This document shows, in pieces, positions 1 through 10,002 of a DNA stretch of 64,000 nucleotides. The DNA is from Datnioides undecimradiatus (Eukaryota > Chordata > Actinopteri > Lobotiformes > Datnioididae). The translations under genes and the position numbers were made by a program. Under the pieces are notes generated by a model. It made no database searches. It was given only the letters and a program-made list of their open reading frames with translations, and was not told the origin of the DNA. Location: assembly GCA_008933995.1 (NCBI GenBank), contig WARS01000063.1, forward strand, positions 2,128,833 through 2,192,832. The letters run 5' to 3'. The first letter of the stretch is position 1, and each line of letters begins with the position of its first letter.

Positions 1-95
1 GCTTCAGACGTCAGACGGTGAATTTGATAAGAAATACAAAGCATCGAACCGGCGCAGGCAAAAGACTTTGATTCAGTCGATTCAGGAAACTGTCT

Positions 96-101
96 TTTAT
101 T
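96..101 (-). promoter_or_regulatory. Poly(A) signal of the short alpha paralogue
   Basis: AATAAA on the minus strand, about 500 bp after the stop codon of the short fibrinogen alpha gene. It is the first canonical signal seen downstream. It implies a 3' UTR reaching about position 75-85. Confidence 0.5.
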
Positions 102-598
102 AAGTGAACCATGGATAACAATACATACCATACAGCTCTCTCACAGTAGTTGTCTGTGTGGTAATTATGTCAGGCCAGTGAAATAAATAATGTTGATGAA
201 ACAGGAAGACGAAGACGAGGAGTGTGAGCTCAGATGAGTCTCGTTACTGGACGGAGATAACGAGATCTTCTGCATGTGTGCAGAGCCAGAAAGTCACGGA
301 TACCTGGTTTATATGTTCAATCTGAGATGATGATAATGACAATCGTCCAAAAATGTTTGAAAATACTTTTTGAGGTGAGTTTCAGACATAAATATTTCAG
401 TGTGATGTTGAAAAGAAGACGTGGTTCAGAGTTTCACCTTGAAAACACCAAAGTACAGAACATTTGTAACCGAGAGATTCACTGCGTCGGGTTCATTTGG
501 CTCGACTTCAACATGGAACAATCCCAAACAAAAACAATAGTTCTGCCCTTTTTAAAAAGGAGATAAATGAAGTTCGTCCTCTTCAGTCCGACCAGCTT

Positions 599-2917
599 TC
601 ACTCGTCCAGCAGCTGCTCCAGGACTACCTGGTTCTGCTCGATGTCCTCAAACTGGGTCAACAGTTCTCTCTTCACCACTGGGATGGTCTTATACTCTGG
701 AAACGGTGCCGGGCCCATGTCAACGGGTTCAAGCTTGATATGTGGGACGTCTTTAGGGGACGTAGCTGCCTTCTGTCTCAAGTTGAGAGTCTCGTCCATC
801 TGGTCCAGGTCAGACTGAAGCGTCTGATGGGTTTTATGATCGACGCTGAACTGTAAGGTCGACTGACAGGACCCGTGGCAGGCTCGCAGCTTCATGTCCA
901 CGTCCACCTGATGGCGTAACCAGACATTAGCTCACAACAAGCACACAACATTGACAGAAGTGGCAAAAGACCAGACCTGCCAGCAACTGTTGCAAAGACA
1001 ACCCGGCTTTCACTGATATACACTGAAGAGTTAAATTAAAACTACATCATAATTTGAGTTTGGTTTCATGCAAAGGTTTTGTGTTTCTGTCTGTGTGCTG
1101 CTCGGTATCTCATGCACAGAGGCCTTTTAAATGAGATTTATCAGTGAAAGACAAAACAAAGCTGACGAGGGCAACAAAACTGAACAAAGAGGCTGCTGTA
1201 AAACCAAAACAATGGGTCCGGCTTGAGTCCAAAGACACTGAAACGCTCTGTAAAGGAGAGGAGAGCTGCAGATTTCCTTTGTCTTTACTGGCAACATCTC
1301 TGACTTCTGTTAACAACACTGTGCTGCAGTTGTTGGCAGCCTCTCGTCTCTTCTCTCGTCTCACCTCGGTTCGGTACAAGTCCTCTATTTGCCTCTGGAC
1401 GTCGTGGTGCATCTCATCAAGCTGCTGCAACAGACTGGACGATTGTTTCCAAAGTGACGTGAGGTTCCCGCTCAATCGCTCAGCGTGTTTCACGAAGTTC
1501 TGATCCGACACTGGAGACCAACACATTAATTAATGTGTGTGTGACTTCAGTCCCTGGCATTAGTCCTGAACACAGAAACAGTTCCTGTCATGGTGAGTCT
1601 TACCGTATCTGTGGACGATGGCTCTGCGCTTCATGTTGTAGATGTTCGTCATCGTCGTCATGGACCTCTCAGCCGCGTCTTCGTACGTCTTCGCTGTCTC
1701 GCACACTTTCCTCAGCTTTGTCTCCACCTCACTCTCCTTCTGCGAGATCATGCCCTGGAGTCTGCAGCCAGAGGGGCATTTAGGACCCTTTGGGGAAGAA
1801 CGTGAGGCTTTACAAGCCAGGTTCAGAGACCAGCGTCTGCAGGACTACCGGCTGTTTAATGTTAGAAAATAGAAATGCAGGAGGGTGAGGGGCGACGCTA
1901 CCCCCTTATTAGCATGACCCCCATGTCATTAAAGCCGTTACAGCTGCTGATCTCTTCTGACAATGTTCACAATCAAAGCTGGATCAGGACAAACGTACAG
2001 AGTCTGACGTTGACGTGCAGCCGCCTGCGTTTGTTTCTTACCCACTCGTCGTCTGAACACAAACCGGCGTCTGATTTCGCGCGGCACTGCTGCTGCTTCC
2101 TGTGAGTGGGGGCGCGCCTAGGCGGCTGTCGGCCATCTTGACTGTGCTGCTTCAGCCTCATGCACACTGCAGATGAACAAACGGAAACAGGACGAAGGTC
2201 AGTTCAGCGTTCGGCTGAGCTCCAATTCAAACTGTTTACTTGTGTTTGTTTGTCTGAGTTTCAGCTCAACAACAGATAAAAGGCCGGATTAGCAAATGAA
2301 AGCCTGAGTCAGCAGAGTATCTGCTGCAGTGTGAGTCAGAGTCAGGTGATGTGTTGCTGTGAGTCTCTGCTTTAATACAGTGATGTGTCTCAGAAAGCAG
2401 CTTCTGACCTTTGCAGAGTCACATCGCTGCTGAGTCACACAGAGAAGCTCTCACTGATCAGCACATTATCTGTATAGTTGTGATAATATGTAGATTGTAG
2501 GTTTTAATGTAAACGCCAAAGCAGACGACAAACCATCATTACAAACATGCAGCACCTTCGATGCTCCAGCGCAGGTTTGCTCATCCTGAAACTGTTGCTG
2601 CTTCATTCATGTCCCATTTTCCTCTTTTTACATAAAGATTTCAGTCATTTTGGATCAAACTGATCACGTAAAACACACCATTAAGCTGCATTTCTGTCAG
2701 AAAATAACAAATATTTGGAAAATACATGGAAAATACATAATTAATAGCAGTGAAGCAGTGAAGGTTTAAGCCTGAAGTTAAACACCTGCAGCCGTGTTAT
2801 TTTGACCAAGTTTCTATAAGTCAAAGTTTACTGGTGTGGAACAACGAGCGTCAGGTTAAAACAAATAAAGGCAACAAAACACAAACACCAACAGCAGTTA
2901 AGACTTTCCACATACAT
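599..2917 (-). CDS. Short fibrinogen alpha-chain paralogue (no alphaC or globular domain)
   Basis: Secreted fibrinogen-type coiled-coil subunit, presumably a partner of beta and gamma chains. Exons read on the minus strand: candidate signal exon 2917-2832, exon 2 2166-2042, exon 3 1787-1604 (184 nt), exon 4 1510-1365 (146 nt), last exon 907-599 with stop at 599-601. Exon 2 carries a Cys pair ending CSDDEW. Exon 3 opens GPKCPSGCRLQG, the first disulfide ring. Exon 4 is heptad-like coiled coil. The last exon opens VDVDMKLRACHGSC, the second ring, and ends LLDE after an IKLEPV motif like that of FGA. Splice phases join exons 2-5 cleanly. Exon lengths equal those of the neighbouring fga, so it is a tandem duplicate. 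It lacks alphaC and alphaE, and no GPR-like knob is seen. Exon 1 is uncertain: it is hydrophobic and follows a TATA box, but its phase does not match the best exon 2 acceptor. Confidence 0.82.
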
Positions 2918-3010
2918 ATCTGTAATCTGTGTTTGACGATGAACCTGGTTGAGTTTTCCTGTTAATCAGTGTCAAAAAAGCCAAATAATCACTTACACAC
3001 TTCATAACTG

Positions 3011-3095
3011 CTTTTTATAGGCACAGAACAGTAAATATGCTTTTACAGTAAGAAACCAAGTTTGCAAGTATCTTTTCTACTATTTCAGTTGTTTA
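3011..3095 (-). promoter_or_regulatory. TATA promoter of the short alpha paralogue
   Basis: CCTATAAAAAG on the minus strand at 3011-3020, about 95 bp before the candidate start codon at 2915-2917. Upstream there are TATTTAC and TGTTTATT motifs resembling FOXA liver sites, and a TTGCAAA element resembling C/EBP. These would suit a hepatocyte gene. The site calls come from motif reading only. Confidence 0.5.
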
Positions 3096-3185
3096 TTAAG
3101 AATGTGTGTCAGCTTGTTTTAGTTTGTTTGTTGTTTGGACTGAAATAACGGCACAGACCACAGCAGCTGAAGTGAACACTGAGTC

Positions 3186-3191
3186 TTTATT
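3186..3191 (-). promoter_or_regulatory. Poly(A) signal of fga
   Basis: AATAAA on the minus strand, 309 bp past the fga stop codon. A second AATAAA lies at 3092-3097. With either one, the fga transcript ends only about 100-150 bp upstream of the TATA box of the short paralogue. Confidence 0.5.
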
Positions 3192-3499
3192 GATCGATCA
3201 GAGAGCAGGAACACTGAGGACACATCAGGCGGTTTCAGGTGAACCCAACAAACAGGTCAATGACACAACACGCCGACTTTGTTTGACATGGTTTTGAAAT
3301 TTCAGAATGATTTACGAGCAAATCAACAATCCGAAGGTCCAACTTCGATGACCTGCATCTGCAGGGCACGCTGCTTCTTCACGTCTCTGGCGACATGGTC
3401 CTGTTTTTACTTTTCTTTAATTGTGGCTATTTTGTGTTTTTTGGAAAGTTTAAATACACAGACGAGTATAAAAGTGTTTGTTTTATGCTATTTGATCTT

Positions 3500-6400
3500 T
3501 TAAAAAGCAGTCGATCGAATGAACATCCGAACGGTTTTCAGGCTGTAATTTTGCAGTTTATACGTCGCCCACACGACCCCGTTCGCAACCTCGTACGGTT
3601 CGTTGTTCTCCGGGTCGTACGTGCCTTTGTAATAAATCCCGTTCAGGTTAGCTGACTGGCAGTTGTTGTACCACCACCCGCCCCCGTACATCTCCGCGCA
3701 ATTCTCCTCCCACTTGTCGTTGTCTTTGTCGAAGGTGCTGAATTTCATCCCGTTGTGCGACAGGTAAGACGCCATATTGGACTTAGGCATCACCAGAGCG
3801 TCCCCGGCGTCCCCGTTGTACCCTGACACATGCAACGGGTACCCCTCCTCCTCTGAGCCAACTCGGATTATGTAGTCAGCGCTGGCTGAGCCCCCTTCCC
3901 AATCCTCCAGCTCCACCTTCAGCATGGTCTCACCCTGATTGGTCAACAGGTGGAGGTTTTGGTTGCCTAGCCAGAACTCCCCCTTTCCCTCTGCATTGAC
4001 CGAACCGAACCCGTTGCGATATTCGGCCCAGGTGCGGTTGAAGCTGAGCGCGCCACTCTCCCTTTGTTGGACTAACACCCACCCACCCATTAGCCCCTCC
4101 TGTCGGCAGTAAACCTCCACTACCTCTGTGGAGCCCACGCCGCCGGGTTTGATCATAAACAAGCCGTTCGTTTCGCCTTTCAGATGGTTCTGGTGGGCCT
4201 CGAGACAATCTGCAAACAGAGAGGGGCACACCGCAGACCGCGAGTTAGCTTGGACCGGCTTTTTACTCAGCGAGCTGAAAATCACTGATGGCACATTTTC
4301 TCAATTAACCACCTACAAGCTACGTCTGCCAATCAGCATCTGGGGGAACACTGCCGCCGACACTTCTGGGAGGGCTTAACAACGCGAAGACGAGCACGTG
4401 GAGGCTTTAGAAAGAGATATTATGAACTAAATGTCTGAAACTGTTTCACTCTATTTAAAGGGTATTTTCTACCAAAGTCAAAACCAAAGAAAAGAGACAT
4501 TTCTATCTTTGTTGGATGAATACAGCGAAGTTCAGTAGCAGCGCCTTTAAAAAAAATATGGTTGTATTGGTTGAATTCGGAGGGAAGATAAACAAAACAC
4601 ATCGATCTCAAACGCGACACTGAGAACTCACATTTTTGTTATTTGGCTCTTGAAATATCAGCGTAAAAGATCACTGCCCTCAGTTTTATGCAGTTTCTTG
4701 AGTTGAAATGATGAAAAGTCGCAATGTCAATGTAATACATCTGGAAATCTTTAAACTCTGTTAATAAACGTTAAAAATTTGTTTGTTCACTTCGTGTTTT
4801 TGGTACATAAGGCTAGCTAGCACGCTAGCTGATGCTAACAAATGCTGTCTAGCTGAATGCGCAGCTGTGGCGCTTGCAGATGTTACTCCTCTGATGTTCC
4901 GGTACCTTTTCCTACATAATCGGCCTGCCGCTCAACACGCGTGGTCTTCACACTCCGGGCGTGGAAATCAGGATGGTCGTCCTCTGCAGCGTCTGTCAGG
5001 AACCCACCAAGGTCGAGACCCTCATGGTCGCCAAATGGATTCACGAGACTACCTGTGGTATCTCCTAGGAGGCTTCCCTTGGTGCCACCGCTGTGGAAGG
5101 TTTTGGTCATAGAAGAAGAGGAGGAGGAGGAAGAGGAGGAGGATGTGTGGCCATGGGTGGGAAAGAAGGAGCTCAGTCCTCCATTGTTGAGGTTTGTCAG
5201 GGCCTGGCACTCGGGGCCTCCCTCCACTACCTCCTCCGTCTTTTCCACGGGCCCGTCCTTCGTGTGGACGACGATTCTCCTGGTGCTCTTGGTACAGCTG
5301 ATGGTTTTGCTGGACACGTGGCTTGAGCTAGCCTGGCTGTGGCCTCCGAAACTTCCGCCAGTACCAAACAAATCGCCGTCACCACGTCCGCCGAGCTCAG
5401 TGATGGACTTAGAAGACGTAGAGGAGGAGGAGGAGGAGGAGGAGGAGGAGGAGGAGGAAGCGGAGGAAGCGGAGGAAGATGACGGCAAGGATGTAGACGG
5501 AGAGTAGGAAGTACCTGGGACCTTGGAGATGGTTGCTGGGGACGTGCTGGAGCCTTCCTCTTCCAGGATCAACTGAACAGTTTTTATCTGAGAAAGAAAA
5601 CAAAGAATAACTTTCAGTATTAAAGTCAAACCTTCAACCACCAAGTTGGGCTGTTGGGCTGGTTCTGTTTTCACAGGACCTTTGGACAAAAACAACCTTC
5701 ACAGGGTTAAACTCACGACTGACGAACGCTTCCGGTGCCGTCAAACCAACACAACGCATCTCTCACCTGAGGGAACATGTCTTCTGATGTCTGCTGTGCT
5801 GCCACGCCCTTGGACTTGTAGATGCTGTCCACGACAACGTCCTGCAGGGGTCGGCTCTTCATCACGTACAGCGTCCCGACAGACTCGACACTCTGAACCT
5901 GCTGGGAGTCCAGCTGGTTGATCTGGGAAACAGGAAAGTGGCTTCTTACTAAACCAAACAATAATACTTGATTTTGGTGCCAGTGCCATTAAAACCGGGT
6001 GACAAGTTGTGATGTTTTGACCTTCTAAATGTGTGAAAATAGGTGGACAAAGCTGCCACAAGTAGATATTCTGACTTTTTAAAGGCTAAACACAGCGTTT
6101 CTACCACCTCGTCATCAAATCTCTGAACTGTGTCCTCTGAGGAAACGTTTGTCTTTATTAATTCATTCCTATTTTGCAGTTCTGGTGCTGCAGAAACAGG
6201 ATAAGGGTCAATCTCAATTATAAACCAGTGAGATCCAAGTCATGAAGCATGAAATCACAAAAAAGAGCTACTCCTTTAAATACTCGTATTTTATCACACA
6301 AAACGTTCCTTAAACAGCCTCCGGTTCCTCACCTGTTTGTCCAGAGCCACGTAGCTCTCCTGGTCCACCTGGTGCTCGGTGTAGCCTTTGCAGGATCCTT

Positions 6401-8922
6401 TGCAGGAGCGCAGCTTAATGTCGATGTCCACCTGACGGAGGAGACACAGGTGTGGAAATGAGACAACCAGCTCTCTTCCTGAGTAGAAACCAAAACTCTG
6501 ACCCTGATGTCGACTTTGATGAAGTGACACACTCCACATTAATAAGAGATAAGGATAAACCTCTGCTAAAGTGCTAAAGCTAACTAGCTTGGCGCATGTC
6601 AGTGTTCCTCTCCAGTGAAAATCATACGTTTCATCATATGTTTAAGCTTTAAACGAGCTCAGACGTGAATGAGTTTCTCTATCAATTCACTTTAGATTTG
6701 TAAATAAAGGTATTTTTAGCGTTTTCGTCCCTTAGCACTTTGCACTTTAACCTGAAAACTCCTTTTTCCTGCATAGTGTTGTCATTCATTGTTTCGTAGC
6801 TCAGCTGTCAACTCGTCAATTAACAAACGTGGACTTTTGTGCCCGTCGGTCTCCGTACCTCCAGCCGCTGCATCTCCACCACCTGGTCTTTGACTCGATC
6901 CTTCAGGGCGGCCAGGACTCTCAGCTGCCGGTCGATCTTGATCTTCATGTCGGTGATCCTCTGACGCAGATTCTGGGCCAGGTCGAAGTAGTTGTTGTCG
7001 TTACCTGTCGGGGGACATGATTGGATAATCAGTTAACACAAGGTCAGGGTTAATGTTGCTTTTAGGGCCTTTTCAGCGCGTCTGCTGAGCCTCAAGTGAC
7101 CAACAGTGATGTAAACGATTGTTTACAGGAGCGACTTCAAGTCTTTGCTCAGGCGAGAGAAAACAGACTGCTCGGCCACGTTTGGCTCCTCATATGTTCA
7201 ACAAACCGCACATTTCAGCCGCGATTTAAACAGTTTCATCCACTCACTGGCTCCTGTTGCTTCTGTTGTCCTACATGTTCACAAGGCAAACAATATTTTT
7301 GCTGTTTGTAGACAAACTTAGCTGATTTTCTACAGGAAACCAGTTGAAATGGGCTGAAGGCAGCGAGTGCCGTCTGGAGAACTTAAGAGGTTTTAATATG
7401 TTTTTGGATTCAATGATGAACCTGAAATAACATAAACTGAAGGTTTTATGAGACACCACCAATACTCCTGTTCACATGAGGCCGTTCATGTCGCGATTAA
7501 ACCTCAACTGAAGCTCCTGTTCTGAAGAAAAACGCGACATTCATAATTTGGAACAAACGTGCGTTTAATCGCTGGCAGAGGAAGTGAAAGCCGACTGTGA
7601 AACCGACGAGAAGCCGATTCAGAGTGTGACGCTGTGAGAGCAGCTGCTGGGGCGTTTTTAAACTGCATTAATTGACCGTTTTAACATTAACGTCTGTCAC
7701 TGGCGTGCGGCTGACCTGTTGGCATTTTAACCCAACGCAGCACAACATTAGCATTAGCTTTAGCATTAGCTCTTTGAGTTAAAAGACACTAAAACTCACC
7801 AGAGTCAACTGTGAGTTTGTCCTTCAGGTAGTCGTAGGTCTGTTTGGACACCTGGTCGGCGGAGCGGTGCTTCACCCTGTTCTGGTCCAGGAGGCTGCGG
7901 ATCTTCTCGATCCTTCTCAGCAGGCCGTGGTCGTATGTATCCAACAGGCCCTGAATCCTGCAGCCCGACGGGCACTTAGGGCCCTGACGGACGAGACAGA
8001 AGCAACAAATCACCTCAAACTGTCGATCAATCGCCAAACCAGTGATCAATATCGTGACGAGTCACCAGGCCGTACCCAATCGTCGTCCGTGCAGAAAGGC
8101 CACTCCTTCTGAGTCGCACATTTATCGGCTCTGGTGCCGTGCTCCACCGGCCGGGCTCCTCTGGGGTCGACCGGTGTGTTCTGGAGACGGACGGACAGAT
8201 GAAGAAACCCTGGTTTACAGGTGCCGACAGAGAAACGCTCATCTAGTTCTGTGGTTTCCCTCATTTAGCTCAGGGAACCGAGAGCGAGATCAATCAATAC
8301 ATGGTTGGTGTTTCTTTTAATGGTGTTTTATAAGAAGTGTTGATCTCGTGTTCATTCAAACACATTTCTACCATTGAATTCAGATGAAACCGGGGTTCAG
8401 ACACGACGACGGCGACGATTAAAATGATTGTTTCTCAGCTTTAAGCCCTGAGAGGCGCCTGCAGGCAGGGAACAGGGCAGAGTGTTCAGAGCCTGAGAGG
8501 CAAAACCCAGGGCAACAAAACCCCAAACTGACGTAAAATCAAACCTTTTCACTTTTCACTACAGCATTGAGTTAAGACGCAGCATTAGAATCAAAATCAA
8601 ATCATAAAAACATAAAAATATTGTTTAATAAGCTGAAAAAAGCTGTGTTTTCAATTTAATCAAATCAAATCATTTCTAATTAATTAAATCAATAAGAACA
8701 TTAGAAAGCCTAATAAAATGACATTAATTCATTATATTTTGTGTTTTATTCGAATTACTTTCAGTCTTTTTATGATTTTGCTGGTTTTAAACGTTTGGCA
8801 GCTTAATTGTTAGATTTATTCTGATCATTAACAGGTAAACAGGTAACGATGAGGACACTCACCACAGAGGCCGAGGCGAAACAAATGAAACTGATGCAGG
8901 CGAAGAAACTCAGTCGATCCAT
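3500..8922 (-). CDS. fga: Fibrinogen alpha chain, alphaE form (fga)
   Basis: Plasma clotting protein precursor. Coding exons: 8922-8863, 8180-8076, 7983-7800, 7004-6859, 6431-6333, 5922-5767, 5587-4906 and 4209-3500, all with GT/AG borders and matching phases; about 713 residues. Residues 1-20 are a signal peptide (MDRLSFFACISFICF...). A short fibrinopeptide ends VDPR, followed by the knob GARPVE. CATQKEWPFCTDDDW and GPKCPSGC form the first ring, a coiled coil follows, and VDIDIKLRSCKGSC forms the second ring. The alphaC region (about 251-477) is Ser-rich with a Cys pair flanking a KTISC...GPEC segment. Residues 478-713 are a fibrinogen C-terminal domain with FNRTWAEYRNGFGS, the Ca-site-like FDKDNDKWEENC and GGGWWYNNC. 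All hallmarks of vertebrate FGA-E are present. The knob Pro-to-Ala change is unusual. Confidence 0.95.
4883..4905 (-). other. Possible read-through end of a short fga isoform
   Basis: The alphaC exon splices at 4906/4905 (AAAG|GTACCG), and the split Gly/Asp codon joins the globular-domain exon as ...YVGK-DCLEAH. If this donor is skipped, the frame stays open for seven more codons (GTGTSEE) to a TAA at 4883-4885. That would give an alpha chain without the globular domain. In mammals the common alpha chain likewise ends at the alphaC exon and alphaE is the spliced form. Confidence 0.45.
5110..5144 (-). repeat. Ser-codon run in alphaC exon (second)
   Basis: GAG/GAA-rich on the plus strand, encoding a run of about 11 Ser on the minus strand within fga exon 7, after HGHTS and before MTKTFHSGG. 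It is a coding trinucleotide microsatellite. Confidence 0.8.
5420..5481 (-). repeat. Ser-codon run in alphaC exon (first)
   Basis: (GAG)n and GGAAGC units on the plus strand encode an Ala-interrupted poly-Ser stretch of about 20 residues near the start of the alphaC region of fga. It lies where mammalian FGA carries its tandem repeats, and is probably length-polymorphic. Confidence 0.8.
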
Positions 8923-9000
8923 CCTGTTTGTGTCGTTCGTGATGACGGCTGGTCACTGAATGCTGCTGCGCCGCCGCCGCGCCGCCATTTAAAGGCTGCC
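8923..9000 (-). promoter_or_regulatory. fga proximal promoter and 5' UTR
   Basis: A TTTAAA box at 8988-8993 on the minus strand lies 66 bp before the fga start codon, followed by a GC-rich GGCGGCGC run. It could serve as the TATA equivalent. I see no convincing HNF1 site nearby. Confidence 0.35.
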
Positions 9001-10002
9001 GCTGAATCATCGGGTCGCAGCAGCGTTGTGTAACCTGGGGTCTGTTTGTTGTACTCTGTGTGCGTGTGTTTACTGACAGTTGATCCATCAGAGCAAACAG
9101 TGACAAACAGCAGCAACGATGACGAATCAGCCAGAGAAGAAGAAGAGAAATAAACTCCAGATGTTTTTACTCATTTCATGGTTTTATTCATTTCTGTTGT
9201 TTTAAAGTGAATTTATTCTGTTTTCTGCTTCGTTTCATGGAGGAAAATGAAATGATGCTGATTCTCTAAACCAGGATTGACGCGTCTCTGTGGTTTACCT
9301 GGGTGACGTTAGCTTAGCATGTTGCTAACAGCTGACAGACCTCGTTCAGCTTTTTTTCGGGGTTTTGCTGAGTTTGGTGATGATCTCGCCGCCACTGGCA
9401 CAAGTTGTTCAATGCGTCAGGTCGTGATGACGGTCTCGGTCTCGTTACTGTCGGTTTACAGTCGCGGGCTGAGGCGCTGGGACAGCGTCAGGTGACTTGG
9501 ATTAAAATGGAAACGTTGATCAAACACCAAAGACAATTCAGTCTGACCTTCTCCCTCAGCACATCCCGTCTGAACATCTCTGAGTCATTTCCAGGAAAAC
9601 CAGACCGACCTCGTGACGTCACAGGTGATGATGGCGCCGGAGCAGAGTGACGCAGCGGCGCCGCCTGCTGGACACACCTCTGACTGTTCAGACATGAGTC
9701 AGAGACATGAACCTGGAAATCCGTCTGTCTGTTCACCTCAGCACGAACCAGCTGCAGTCACATCGACCAACCACAGCGCAGGTTTCACCCTCCAGGCTGT
9801 AGAACTCCTCAATAAACTCTGATAGTGTTGAAACCATAGAAACGACAAACAGGAGGCACCAAAGAAGAAGAAGAAGCGGTTCACTTCCTGTTTCCTGCTT
9901 AATCACACGAGAACATGACCATAAATAAAACCATGTGACATCCTGTTTAACACAAACAGACTCGGTGTTGACCGCCCCTGCTGTGGTGGTCTGGTCCTGA
10001 GT
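9001..10002. other. Intergenic tract between fga and the zinc-finger gene
   Basis: No coding exon seen. It contains a full CRE palindrome TGACGTCA at 9614-9621, a CTCF-like core at 9655-9671 and a plus-strand AATAAA near 9811. The 3' UTR of the zinc-finger gene must extend into its right end. Confidence 0.5.

Noticed and set aside
5409..5603. Minus-strand ORF ending in poly-Leu
   Set aside because: It is an alternative frame through the poly-Ser microsatellite of fga; the Ser frame is continuous with the fibrinogen alphaC region.
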